A stretch of DNA of 64,000 bases, from the NCBI GenBank assembly GCA_003220535.1, contig QHSU01000058.1:62001-126000 (forward strand). The letters run 5' to 3'. Below the pieces are notes generated by a model that was given only the letters and a program-made list of their open reading frames with translations, was not told the DNA's origin and did no database searches. This DNA is from Candidatus Rokuibacteriota bacterium. GTDB taxonomy: Bacteria; Methylomirabilota; Methylomirabilia; Rokubacteriales; CSP1-6. Position numbers and translations under genes: made by a program. How positions within the stretch are numbered: the first letter of the stretch is position 1; every line of letters starts with the position of its first letter. Shown here piece by piece: positions 25,137 to 33,128 of the stretch.

Positions 25137-26099
25137 TCAGCGGCTCTTGACGCGGAAATCGGCACGCCGGTTCTGCGCCATACACTCGGCGGTGCTCTCG
25201 GTGCACGCCGGCCGCTCCTTTCCGTAGGAGATCGTCGACAGGCGGTCCTTGGCGATTCCGTTGGCCTCGAGATAGTCCATCGCCGACTTCGCCCGCCGAT
25301 CCCCGAGCGCCAGGTTGTATTCCGCGGTGCCGCGCTCGTCGGCATTGCCTTCGATGAGCACGAGCGTGTCGGCGTTCTGCTTCAGCCAGGCCGTGTTGCC
25401 CGTGAGGGCGTCGACCGCGTCGGTTCTGAGCGCGGACTTGTCGAAATCGAAGTACACCGCCTTCAGCTCCGGCACCGCGGCAAACTCCTCCTGTCGCGGC
25501 CTCTGCGCGGGCTCCTCCGACTTCGGCTTCTCGGCGGAATCTTGCGACTCCGGCTGGGGTGCTAGCGCCACGGCCGACGGCTCCGGCGTCGTGGGCTCGC
25601 TCGCCACCGGCATCTGCGGAGGCATCTGCGGCGCCTGCGCGGCCTGGGTCGGAGCATGTGGCGACGACTGCCGGGCGAGGAGCAGGCGAACCTTTCGCCC
25701 TCTGACTTCGCCGACCATCTGATCGCCCATGACGGTCATATCAGCGGTGAATATGCGATCGTCCAGGTCGTGCGTGAGCGTCACCTTCGAGCCCGACACC
25801 GTGGCGAAGACGCGAATACCGCCCAGGCCCTGCTGACGGACTTCCCAGGGCACTCCCTCGGCCGCCACGGCCCCATCGAGGACCATCCGGCCATAGCCGG
25901 CATCACCCTTCTGCGCCAGCTCGAGCGTGAGGTTTTCTTGACGCGGAGAGTTGAAGAGTCCCGTGCCTATCCACGAGCCCGACCACTTCCCGGAGATGTC
26001 CGTCCCGGTGCCGGAACCGTCCACGCTGGACTTCAACGGCATGGCGGTCGAGCACGCAGCGAGGAGAGGAATCAGAGCCAAAGCCACTAACGCCCGCAT
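25137..26099 (-). CDS. Pal/OmpA-type lipoprotein
   Basis: 320 residues. Lipoprotein signal 'ALALIPLLAACSTAMP' with lipobox LAAC (Cys16). Residues 30-150 form a beta domain ('DISGKWSGSWIGTGLFNSPR', 'GEVRGRKVRLLLAR'). A Pro/Glu/Ala linker follows, then an OmpA-C/Pal peptidoglycan-binding domain at about 210-320: 'KAVYFDFDKSALRTDAVDAL', 'LIEGNADERGTAEYNLALGD' and 'RRAKSAMDYLEANGIAKDRL', ending 'NRRADFRVKSR'. Anchors outer membrane to cell wall. No tolB lies adjacent, and the N-terminal domain is atypical for Pal, so I do not call it pal. Confidence 0.85.
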   Translation of the reverse strand: MRALVALALIPLLAACSTAMPLKSSVDGSGTGTDISGKWSGSWIGTGLFNSPRQENLTLELAQKGDAGYGRMVLDGAVAAEGVPWEVRQQGLGGIRVFATVSGSKVTLTHDLDDRIFTADMTVMGDQMVGEVRGRKVRLLLARQSSPHAPTQAAQAPQMPPQMPVASEPTTPEPSAVALAPQPESQDSAEKPKSEEPAQRPRQEEFAAVPELKAVYFDFDKSALRTDAVDALTGNTAWLKQNADTLVLIEGNADERGTAEYNLALGDRRAKSAMDYLEANGIAKDRLSTISYGKERPACTESTAECMAQNRRADFRVKSR

Positions 26100-26455
26100 A
26101 GAGTCCCCCTTGAGCGCAGCCGGCGCTCGACATTTGCCAGTGGCACGTCCCGTGCCAGAGTGAAAACAGCTTTAGGAACAGGACTTAGGCGATCGCGACG
26201 TAGCAAACCGTCAACGGAGAGACGCGACTGATGCCAAGATTACACTCGGACTCTTGTCACCTTTGGCAGCCTCGGGCCGGTTGTGCGCTGCAGGCTGTCA
26301 CGCGGTGGCAGCGCGAGCTGGAGCACGACCCGGGGGGCTGGCCCGCGTGCGAGGCGAGTAGGACGGCGATCGCCCCGCCGGCCGAGGCGCGATTATGGGA
26401 TCAAGGCGGAGCCCCCGCCACTGGGGGCGCTGAGCATCCGGCCGGCGCTGAAGCG
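26100..26455. other. intergenic stretch without a recognisable gene; one terminator-like hairpin
   Basis: 356 bases between the Pal-like and secretin-like genes. No convincing coding sequence on either strand. Near 26408-26431 the inverted repeat AGCCCCC-gccact-GGGGGCG could act as a terminator for the minus-strand gene ending at 26456. The part next to the Pal-like gene (26100-26230) is A/T-richer than its surroundings and probably holds its promoter, but no clear -35/-10 pair was found. Confidence 0.4.
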
Positions 26456-27103
26456 CTAGCGGATGGTCGCGGTCAGCGCCATCGTCGTTTCGGTCGCGCT
26501 CTCGCCGGCGCGATAGCCGAGAATCCGGCGCGTGAGCTCGTGCGTTTGAGTGGTGGCGCCCCCGAGCACGACGGGCCGACCGCTGGGGATCACCAGCTCG
26601 GTGGAGGCCTCGGTGACCTCGATCACGCCCGCCTTGTCCACAGAGAACCAGCTGATCGTCGGCGTCAGGCGGACCTTGACCTGATTGCCGGCCAGGATCG
26701 TAGCCCCCACCTTCAGCGAGGTGCCCACGTCCTTGAACTGCACTCCGGTAGCGACGTAGCCGGCACCCGTGAGGTAGTCCCGGTAGAAGGCGACGTGAGG
26801 GTACGGGACCTGGCTGGCGACGAGGAGCGTCGACTCGCCACCGTCCTGGACGAGCGTGAAGATGCCGGTCGATGTCTGCACTCGCCGCTGCGTGCTGTCC
26901 ACGCCGACGCGCCCCGAGGAGCGCGCACCCCCGCGGTCGGTGATCACCATACGTCCGCTGCCGTCGACCGCCTCGCGGTTCTGGGTGCCCGTCTGCCGGA
27001 ACTCGAAGACGACTTTCACCTGCTTGCCGCTCTGAGCGGCGACGGGCTCAGGGGATGCGATGAGCCATGCGACGAGCAGGACGAGAGCCCGGCCGATCGT
27101 CAT
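26456..27103 (-). CDS. exported protein with secretin C-terminal-like fold
   Basis: 215 residues, signal peptide 'MTIGRALVLLVAWLIASPEP' to AAQ. From about residue 110 the sequence follows the end of type II/III secretin cores: 'VQFKDVGTSLKVGATILAGN', 'QVKVRLTPTISWFS', 'ASTELVIPSGRPVVLGGATT'. These correspond to the 'G..L.V.P.I....V.L.....S' and 'T.v.v..G.tvviGG' blocks. It lacks N0-N3 domains and most of the pore, so it cannot be a complete secretin. It may be a stand-alone derived domain. Divergent from the glycosyltransferase operon. Confidence 0.6.
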   Translation of the reverse strand: MTIGRALVLLVAWLIASPEPVAAQSGKQVKVVFEFRQTGTQNREAVDGSGRMVITDRGGARSSGRVGVDSTQRRVQTSTGIFTLVQDGGESTLLVASQVPYPHVAFYRDYLTGAGYVATGVQFKDVGTSLKVGATILAGNQVKVRLTPTISWFSVDKAGVIEVTEASTELVIPSGRPVVLGGATTQTHELTRRILGYRAGESATETTMALTATIR

Positions 27104-27183
27104 CTCGTCTCCAGCCTAGCCTCTTTTCCTCTGCGCGCGCAAAAAGCTTGAACCGCGGGGCTCTGATTGGCACCCTTTCACCC

Positions 27184-28770
27184 ATGTCCGGCGTCCGCTC
27201 CCGCCTGGTCCTCGTCGCAGTGCTCGCGTTCGCGGCGCTCGTCGTCGGTCTGCCCGCGGGCCGGTCGCCCCTCTGGGACCCGAACGAAGCTCGCTACATG
27301 CTGCTGGCCCGCGACATTCTCGACAGCGGGCGCTGGCTCGTCCCCGACCTGCGCGGCGAGCCGTACCTCAACAAGCCGCAGCTTTTCTTCTGGTCCGTCG
27401 CGGTCGCATCGCTGCCCGGCGGAGAGGTGACCGAGCGGACGGCGGCGCTGCCCGCCGTCCTCTCGTCGATCGCGACCGTCGCGGCCGTGCTCGCCATCGG
27501 GACCAGCGCGTGGGGCCGCCAGGCGGGAGCGATGGCGGCGCTCACGCTCGTCTCGACGATCGGGTTCTTCGCGATCGGCCACCGCGGCCAGTCGGACGTG
27601 ATGGTGACGGCGTGGACGTGGTGGGCGCTCTACTGCCTGCTCCGGGCGCGGCGGGCGGCCTTCACGCGCGCCCCGCTCGTCGGTTTCTACGCCTGTGTCG
27701 CCGGCGCCATCATGAGCAAGGGGCCGATGGGTCTGCTCGGGCTCGCCGGCGGTGTCGTAGCTATCGCGGCTACCGACGGCTGGCGCGCGACCCGCCGCCT
27801 GCGGCCCCTCCTGGGCGTCGCGGTTCTGGCCGTGTTGCTGCTGCCCTGGTACGGGACGTACTTGATCGCCCACGGCCCGGCGTTCGTGGGCGTCGTCGGG
27901 CACTACGGCGGGTGGGCCTTCCGACGCGACGCGCTGACGCGGCTCGAGAGTCTCTGGGTCCTCGTGTACGCCTTGCCGTGGACGATCTTCCTGGTCGGCG
28001 CGGTCGCGTGGTGGCGGTACCTACCGGACACCGAGCGGCGGCTGATCGCGGCGTGGACCTTGACGCTCTGGCTGCTGATCGGGCTGAGCGGTATCCATCG
28101 AGCGCGCTATCTGATCCCGATCTATCCGGGGCTGGCGCTCCTCGTCGGTGAGTTCATCGCGCGCGCTGGCGCGCTCCGCGGCGCCCGCGCGCTGCGCGGC
28201 GCCCTGTTCGCCTTCGCGGCGATCGCCGGCGTCGTCGCGGTCTTCGGCCTGTCTCCGGCCGCGCGGCGAATCGGCGGGGAGGGCCGACCCTGGGTCCCCG
28301 ACGCGACCGGCGAGCTCGCACTGACGGTGGCGCTGCTCCTGGCGACCGCTGCCGCCGCCGTCGTCACGGCATGCCGGTCGGCGTTCGTCGGCGGCGGGCT
28401 CGTCGTCGCGCTCGGAGTCGGCGCCACCCTCGTCGTCGAGGGCGTTCGCTATCCAGAACGGTTCGCGCGCGAGTTCGACGTGCGCCCGATCGCGGCGGCC
28501 GCGCAGGCGCTCACGCCGCCCGGCGCCGCCGTGGCCGTGTACCCCGACATCTGGCTGACATACGACTTCTATCTACGCCGACCCGTGGTCGAGCTCGACC
28601 GCGCGCGTGTCGAGCGGCTGCTGGCGGCGGCGCCCATCGGGGCCGTGATTATGTCGCGAAGATCGTGGACCGGGCTCCAGCCCCTGGCGCATCCGTCGTG
28701 GCGGGTCGTCGCCAGCCGCCGCGTCGCGAGCGACGAGATGGTCGTCCTCGGCGCCGGGAGCGGCGCATGA
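27184..28770 (+). CDS. ArnT/PMT-type integral-membrane glycosyltransferase (GT-C fold)
   Basis: 528 residues with about 11 helices. The first periplasmic loop shows the GT-83-like pattern 'PLWDPNEARYMLLARDILDS' and 'GRWLVPDLRGEPYLNKPQLF', where the acidic residue of DPNEAR is the catalytic base in ArnT-like enzymes, and the 'NKPQLFFW' block binds the lipid phosphate. Uses polyprenyl-phosphate sugars to glycosylate lipid A, protein or glycan outside the membrane; the acceptor is unknown. ATGA overlap with the following GT2 gene points to coupled synthesis of the polyprenyl-linked donor. Confidence 0.87.
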   Translation: MSGVRSRLVLVAVLAFAALVVGLPAGRSPLWDPNEARYMLLARDILDSGRWLVPDLRGEPYLNKPQLFFWSVAVASLPGGEVTERTAALPAVLSSIATVAAVLAIGTSAWGRQAGAMAALTLVSTIGFFAIGHRGQSDVMVTAWTWWALYCLLRARRAAFTRAPLVGFYACVAGAIMSKGPMGLLGLAGGVVAIAATDGWRATRRLRPLLGVAVLAVLLLPWYGTYLIAHGPAFVGVVGHYGGWAFRRDALTRLESLWVLVYALPWTIFLVGAVAWWRYLPDTERRLIAAWTLTLWLLIGLSGIHRARYLIPIYPGLALLVGEFIARAGALRGARALRGALFAFAAIAGVVAVFGLSPAARRIGGEGRPWVPDATGELALTVALLLATAAAAVVTACRSAFVGGGLVVALGVGATLVVEGVRYPERFAREFDVRPIAAAAQALTPPGAAVAVYPDIWLTYDFYLRRPVVELDRARVERLLAAAPIGAVIMSRRSWTGLQPLAHPSWRVVASRRVASDEMVVLGAGSGA

Positions 28771-29501
28771 CGGCGCCCACGCTCGAGCTCTCCGTCGTCC
28801 TCCCCGTGTTCAACGAGGCCCAGAGCCTGCCGATCCTCTGGGAAGAACTCCAGGCGGTCCTCAAGACGCTTGGCGCCGCCGCCGAGGTGATCGTCGTCGA
28901 CGACGGGTCGAGCGACGGGAGCGTCGACTTCGTGCGCCTCCTGCAGGTGAGCGATCCGCGCGTGCGCCTCATCCGGCTGACGAAGAACTCCGGGCTCTCC
29001 TCCGCCTTGGCCGCCGGGCTCCTGGCCTCCCGCGGGCGCATCATCGTCACGCTGGACTCCGACCTGCAGTCGGATCCCGCGGACATTTCGGCGCTGCTCG
29101 GTTACCTCGATCGCTGGGACGCCGCGTGTGGCTGGCGCCAGTCGCGGCGCGACCCGTGGCTCAAGCGCGTCTCATCGCGCATCGCCAACAACGTGCGGGT
29201 GGTCGTCCTCGACGACCAGATTCACGACAGCGCCTGCTCGTTGCGTGCCATGCATCGGCGGTGCGTCGAAAGTCTCGAGCTCTTCGACGGGTTCCACCGA
29301 TTCATCCCGGCGCTCCTGCGTCAGGCCGGCCATCGCGTGATCGCGGTGCCCGTGCACCACCGCCCGCGCCGGTTCGGTGTCTCGCACTACGGCGTGCGGA
29401 ACCGCGCCTGGCGGGCCTTCGTCGACATGCTGGGCGTGCGCTGGCTCCACTTGCGTCGCCTGCGCTACGAGGCTCGGGAGGAGCCGCCACGGGCGCCGTG
29501 A
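28767..29501 (+). CDS. GT2 family glycosyltransferase (DPM/ArnC-like)
   Basis: 244 residues; GT-A fold with 'LSVVLPVFNEAQSLPILWEE', 'VIVVDDGSSDGSVDFVRLLQ', 'LTKNSGLSSALAAGLLASRG' and the DxD-type 'VTLDSDLQSDPADI', then 'DGFHRFIPALLRQAGHRVIA' and 'YGVRNRAWRAF'. Resembles polyprenyl-phosphate glucosyl/mannosyl/aminoarabinose transferases but lacks their two C-terminal membrane helices, so it may be soluble. Start ATG overlaps the stop of the ArnT-like gene, its likely partner. Confidence 0.88.
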   Translation: MTAPTLELSVVLPVFNEAQSLPILWEELQAVLKTLGAAAEVIVVDDGSSDGSVDFVRLLQVSDPRVRLIRLTKNSGLSSALAAGLLASRGRIIVTLDSDLQSDPADISALLGYLDRWDAACGWRQSRRDPWLKRVSSRIANNVRVVVLDDQIHDSACSLRAMHRRCVESLELFDGFHRFIPALLRQAGHRVIAVPVHHRPRRFGVSHYGVRNRAWRAFVDMLGVRWLHLRRLRYEAREEPPRAP

Positions 29502-29513
29502 CGGCGCGGGCGT

Positions 29514-30161
29514 CTACGATCGCCTGGTGGCGATGTAGAGAATGTGCGGGTACGGGAGGAAATCGAGCATGGCGTGACGTCGCACCTCGAACCCGGCCGC
29601 CCGCAGCGTTTCCCCGAGCTCCTCGGCGCTCCAGTACCTGAGGGGCGTCGCCGGCGCCATCAGCTTGTCGAGCGTCCACGTGAACCAGCGCTTTGGAGCC
29701 GGGCGCGTATCGACGTCTTTGACGAGCAAGAGCGCTCCGGGCGCCAGGCACCCGTGGAGGCGACGGAACAGCGGGGGCACGGTGTCCGGCGGGATGTGGT
29801 GCACGATGTCGAGCATGTAGGCGGCCGCGACCTCGCCATCGCCCTTGAAGTTCCGGGCGTCCCCCTCTTCGTACGCGACGTTGTCGATCGCGAGCCGCGC
29901 CGCCGCCCGGCGCGCCATCGCGATCCGCCGCGCGTTCACGTCGACGCCGCGGACGAACCGGGCCGGCGCCGTCGCGGCGTAGTAGAGGGAGAAGAGCCCA
30001 AAGCCGCACCCGATGTCGAGCACGGGCCCCGATTCCGGCAGGTACTGGCCGATCTCGTCGAGGAACCGCTGGCGCAGGATCCAGAACCGCGCCCAGCAGT
30101 ACGCGCGCACGATCGGATCGTCGTAGGCCTCGATGATGCGGCGGATGATGTCAGCGCGCAT
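29514..30161 (-). CDS. class I SAM-dependent methyltransferase
   Basis: 215 residues. Motif I 'PVLDIGCGFGLFSLYYAATA' near residue 45, acidic residue of motif II in 'VRGVDVNARRIAMARRAAAR', and 'VAYEEGDARNFKGDGEVAAA' and 'YMLDIVHHIPPDTVPPLF' after it. Substrate not predictable. The ATG at 30161 overlaps the stop of the preceding membrane glycosyltransferase by 11 bases (ATGCGCGCTGA), so the pair is coupled. Convergent with the GT2 gene, 12 bases apart. Confidence 0.88.
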   Translation of the reverse strand: MRADIIRRIIEAYDDPIVRAYCWARFWILRQRFLDEIGQYLPESGPVLDIGCGFGLFSLYYAATAPARFVRGVDVNARRIAMARRAAARLAIDNVAYEEGDARNFKGDGEVAAAYMLDIVHHIPPDTVPPLFRRLHGCLAPGALLLVKDVDTRPAPKRWFTWTLDKLMAPATPLRYWSAEELGETLRAAGFEVRRHAMLDFLPYPHILYIATRRS

Positions 30162-31602
30162 ATACGATGTAGCCGTCCCGTTCGCGGTCCACCCGGTAGG
30201 CCGAGAGCCGCCGTCCGAGCCTCGCGAACCCCTCCACGCGCTCGTAGCCGCCGTCCGGCCAGCCCCGCTCGAAGAGCACCACGAACTTCGGCGGATGCGC
30301 GTCGAAGCCCGCGACGAACTCCTCGCGGAGCCTCTCGACGACCGCGGACTGTCGATCGTGATAGAAGTGGAAGTCGTAGAGGAAGCGCGTCGGTTGGACG
30401 GCGTGGAGCCGCAGGAGCGCGTGAACGCCCGCCTCGGTCGTGTCCAGCACCTGCACGTAATCCTGAGGTCCGAGCCGGCCACCGAGATCGGCCACGAGGG
30501 CGCTGACCCGACGTTCCTTCGCCGCGACCCACGTGGCGTCGGCCGCCTCGACCCCTTTGAGCCCCAGCAGGACACCGGCGACGGCGACGCACGCCAGGAG
30601 CGGCAGCGCCGCGACGCGCCTCGCCGCCAGGAGCCGGCCCGTCTCGGCGAAGAGCGCTACGGCGGCGAACGCAGCGAGCGGATAGAGGTGGTACTCCCAG
30701 CCCTTGGCCTGGCCGAAGAAGTGGACGACTCCGTAGCCGAGGCCGAGCGCCACGACCACGTGCCGCACGCTGAAGCGACGGCTCGCGAGCGCGGAGCCGA
30801 CCGAGAGCGCCACGCCGGCCGCGATGGGGATCCACACCTGCCACCGGTGGAACGCCCAGTGGTCGGGTTGGCCCAGCCGCGAATAGAGGGGTAGGAGGTA
30901 GTCGAACATGATCTGGTACCAGGCCGCGAGCGCGCCCGCGGCGGCGAGCCAGGCCGTGGCCGCGAGCGGCGCCACGGCGACCGCCGCCGCGAAGATCGCC
31001 ACCGAGAGCGCCAGCGAGCGGCCGGTGCCACGAGCGATGACGGCCACCAGCACGAGCAGCGCCGCGGCGAGCACGCTGGCGTGGGGTTTGAGGGTGATCC
31101 CGGCGCCGAGCGCCAGACCACCCCACGCGAGACTCGACCGCTCCGGGGGCCGCTCGGCCCAGCGGGCGACCCCGAGCGCCGCCAGCAAGAGGAACGGGCA
31201 CAGCAAGAAATCACGCTGCCCGGTCTGCCAGGCCCCGCCCGCCAGGTGGTAGATCGCGAAGAAGAGCGCGGCGCCGGTGGCCGCCAGCCGGCCCCAGGGC
31301 GCGGCGAGCGCCGCGGCCGCCAGCGAGGTTCCGGCGAGCCAGGCGAGGTCGAAGGCGCGCCATCCGGCGTCGCCGGCGCCGAAGAGCTTGAGCGCCCCCA
31401 TGTGGAGCAGATAGACGCCCGGGAAATTCATGTCGAAGAGGTCGCGATACGGCACGGCGCCCTCGCCGATGCGCCAGGCGATGTAGTGCATGAGCGGCGC
31501 GTCGTGGATCAGGGGCCAGCCGCGCGAGCGCCAGGCGAGCGCGCCCGCGAGGGCCGCCAGCGGGAGGACGACCAGCGCGCCGACGAGCGAAGGACGCTTC
31601 AA
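30151..31602 (-). CDS. GT-C family membrane glycosyltransferase
   Basis: 483 residues, about 10 helices. The first loop has 'PLIHDAPLMHYIAWRIGEGA' and 'PYRDLFDMNFPGVYLLH', the D-x-P and 'RDLFD.N.P' patterns of GT-39/GT-87-like enzymes; the C-terminal soluble domain is 'DYVQVLDTTEAGVHALLRLH' to 'DGYIVYAR'. Likely transfers a polyprenyl-linked sugar on the periplasmic side. Overlaps the methyltransferase gene downstream; follows the hypothetical gene at 31610-32107 by seven bases. Confidence 0.8.
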   Translation of the reverse strand: MKRPSLVGALVVLPLAALAGALAWRSRGWPLIHDAPLMHYIAWRIGEGAVPYRDLFDMNFPGVYLLHMGALKLFGAGDAGWRAFDLAWLAGTSLAAAALAAPWGRLAATGAALFFAIYHLAGGAWQTGQRDFLLCPFLLLAALGVARWAERPPERSSLAWGGLALGAGITLKPHASVLAAALLVLVAVIARGTGRSLALSVAIFAAAVAVAPLAATAWLAAAGALAAWYQIMFDYLLPLYSRLGQPDHWAFHRWQVWIPIAAGVALSVGSALASRRFSVRHVVVALGLGYGVVHFFGQAKGWEYHLYPLAAFAAVALFAETGRLLAARRVAALPLLACVAVAGVLLGLKGVEAADATWVAAKERRVSALVADLGGRLGPQDYVQVLDTTEAGVHALLRLHAVQPTRFLYDFHFYHDRQSAVVERLREEFVAGFDAHPPKFVVLFERGWPDGGYERVEGFARLGRRLSAYRVDRERDGYIVYAR

Positions 31603-31609
31603 CGACGCA

Positions 31610-32107
31610 CTAGTCGCGGAACTCCTGATCGAGGATCTCCCGGATGAAGCGGTCGATCGAGACGGGATAGAAGCGGACGTCGGGGGACGCGATCACTCCC
31701 GTGTTGATGACCTCGCGCTGGGCCAGCTCCTCCAGGACGCGCTCGAGATGACCGTGAGCGTCCCGCTCCTGGCGTCGGATCCGGAGCTCCTCGCTTTCGA
31801 GCGAGACCCGCCCCGCGTACCGGAAGCTGAAGACCCGCGCGATGAGGCGCTGGTCCATCAGCTCGGTCTCTTTGAACATCTCGCCGTAAGTCGGGCCGCC
31901 GCTCCCGGCGGCGATCACGAGCCGCGGCGACACCTTGATGCGCCCGCGGACCTCCACCGAATGACCGGGCTGATCGTGCTCGGGGCCGACGAGGATATAG
32001 GGCAGCACGTGGTAGCCGGTGATGATGCCCGTTATCGGCTTGCGCACCACCCGTGTCTCGTCGAAGACGTGGCGGAGAAACTCGAGATCTTGCCAGTCGT
32101 CGGCCAT
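31610..32107 (-). CDS. conserved-looking protein of unknown function
   Basis: 165 residues from the ATG at 32107. No membrane segment or signal. 'ITGIITGYHVLPYILVGPEH', 'VEVRGRIKVSPRLVIAAGSG', 'MDQRLIARVFSFRYAGRVSL' and 'VSIDRFIREILDQEFRD' suggest a compact alpha/beta protein. The frame is open further upstream, but that part is low-complexity and antisense to the zinc-ribbon gene. Probably cotranscribed with the membrane glycosyltransferase. Not recognised. Confidence 0.7.
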   Translation of the reverse strand: MADDWQDLEFLRHVFDETRVVRKPITGIITGYHVLPYILVGPEHDQPGHSVEVRGRIKVSPRLVIAAGSGGPTYGEMFKETELMDQRLIARVFSFRYAGRVSLESEELRIRRQERDAHGHLERVLEELAQREVINTGVIASPDVRFYPVSIDRFIREILDQEFRD

Positions 32108-32128
32108 GCGGGGTAGTGTACCAGCGGC

Positions 32129-32299
32129 ATGGAGCCGCGCCCGCGCCCGTCTGCGGTCCTTCCCGCCGCCGCCACCGCGTCGTCCCCTGCGGCTCAGTGG
32201 GAGCACTACTGCGAGCGCTGCGGCGAGCGGATGGAAGAACGGCAGTGCAAGATCGTCTGCAACAACTGCGGGCGTTCGCGGGATTGCAGCGACCCGTGA
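32129..32299 (+). CDS. 56-residue zinc-ribbon protein
   Basis: Too short for many gene finders. Sequence starts MEPRPRPSAVLPAAATASSP and contains two CxxC knuckles: 'YCERCGERM' and 'VCNNCGRSRDCSDP'. The ending IVC.NCG...DCSDP is one I recognise as recurring in small uncharacterised zinc-ribbon proteins. Cysteine spacing C-x2-C ... C-x3-C-x2-C-x5-C could hold one zinc ion with spare cysteines. No Shine-Dalgarno site close to the ATG. Head-to-head with 31610-32107 and 16 bases before the ridA-like stop. Confidence 0.6.
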   Translation: MEPRPRPSAVLPAAATASSPAAQWEHYCERCGERMEERQCKIVCNNCGRSRDCSDP

Positions 32300-32315
32300 C
32301 TCGATTCCCGCGCGC

Positions 32316-32708
32316 CTAGATCGCCGCGATCGCCTCGACTTCAATCAGCCAGTCCGGATGCGCGAGCGCCTGTACCGCGACGAGCGTCGAGGCGGGCAGC
32401 TTCTTGCCGAAGATCTCCTCGCGGATCGGCACCAGATCGGCGCGGTACCGGATGTCCGTCAGGTACGTGTTGACCTTGACGATGCTCTCGACCGTTCCGC
32501 CCGCCGCCTTCACGTGAGCCAGGAGAGCCCTGAACACTTCGCGCGCCTGCCCCTTGAAGTCGCCGGGATGGAGGACGCCGCCCGTCTTGTCGTACGACAC
32601 CTGACCGGCAAGGAAGAGTATCGACTGTGCGCCGGTGACCTTGATGACCTGGCTGTACGCCGGCGGATCGTAGACCGACTTCGCGCTGAGCTTCTCGATC
32701 TTCGCCAT
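32316..32708 (-). CDS. RidA/YjgF family protein lacking the catalytic arginine
   Basis: 130 residues, full length. Family blocks: 'YSQVIKVTGAQSILFLAGQV', 'GDFKGQAREVFRALLAHVKA', 'SIVKVNTYLTDIRYRADLVP', 'LPASTLVAVQALAHPDWLIE', 'VEAIAAI'. True RidA imine deaminases have Pro-Ala-Arg-(S/T) before the VEV strand; here it is P-A-S-T, so the catalytic Arg is Ser. It may belong to a non-deaminating Rid subgroup. Strong ribosome site aaaggagag seven bases before ATG; a GC-rich hairpin lies directly upstream of it. Confidence 0.9.
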   Translation of the reverse strand: MAKIEKLSAKSVYDPPAYSQVIKVTGAQSILFLAGQVSYDKTGGVLHPGDFKGQAREVFRALLAHVKAAGGTVESIVKVNTYLTDIRYRADLVPIREEIFGKKLPASTLVAVQALAHPDWLIEVEAIAAI

Positions 32709-32724
32709 AAAATCTCTCCTTTGG

Positions 32725-32749
32725 GAGAGGGGGGCTCCGCCCCCCTCTC
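32725..32749 (-). promoter_or_regulatory. perfect 10-bp hairpin in the ridA-like leader
   Basis: GAGAGGGGGG-CTCCG-CCCCCCTCTC: a perfect 10-bp stem with five-base loop, ending one base before the 76-bp repeats and starting only about three bases from the ridA-like ribosome site. It could be a terminator of upstream antisense reading or hold the leader structured; no U-run follows on either strand. Confidence 0.45.
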
Positions 32750-33095
32750 GACTCCCCTGCGTACGCGCAGGCGCGTGCATCCGGCCCTCTCGATTGCCGC
32801 GCAAACACACGGGAGCGTGACGTTCGACTCCCCTGCGTACGCGCGGGCGCGTGCATCCGGCCCTCTCGATTGCCGCGCGACCACACCGGAGCCTGACGCT
32901 CGACTCCCCTGCGTACGCGCGGGCGCGTGCATCCGGCCCTCTCGATTGCCGCGCGACCACACCGGAGCCTGACGCTCGACTCCCCTGCGTACGCGCAGGC
33001 GCGTGCATCCGGCCCTCTCGATTGCCGCGCGACCACACCGGAGCCTGACGCTCGACTCCCCTGCGTACGCGCGGGCGCGTGCATCCGGCCCTCTC
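32749..33095. repeat. tandem array of 76-bp repeats, 4 full units plus a partial
   Basis: Units start at 32749, 32825, 32901, 32977 and 33053, exactly 76 bases apart; the last stops after about 43 bases. Each has CGACTCCCCTGCGTACGCGC, then (A/G)GGCGCGTGCATCCGGCCC, TCTCGATTGCCGCGC and (G)ACCACACCGGAGCCTGACGCT. Units 2-4 are nearly identical; unit 1 has several changes (AAACACACGGGAGCGTGACGTT). The array fills the gap between the divergent ridA-like and aminotransferase genes. All six frames are nearly free of stops, so spurious ORFs appear across it. Confidence 0.97.
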
Positions 33096-33113
33096 CACAC
33101 AGACGGCGCGAGC

Positions 33114-33119
33114 TATAAT
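33114..33119 (+). promoter_or_regulatory. consensus -10 box of the aminotransferase gene
   Basis: TATAAT, ten bases before the GTG start at 33129. Initiation 6-8 bases downstream would give a transcript with almost no leader. No good -35 hexamer is visible; the expected place falls in the last partial 76-bp unit. Confidence 0.55.
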
Positions 33120-33128
33120 CCGGCACCA

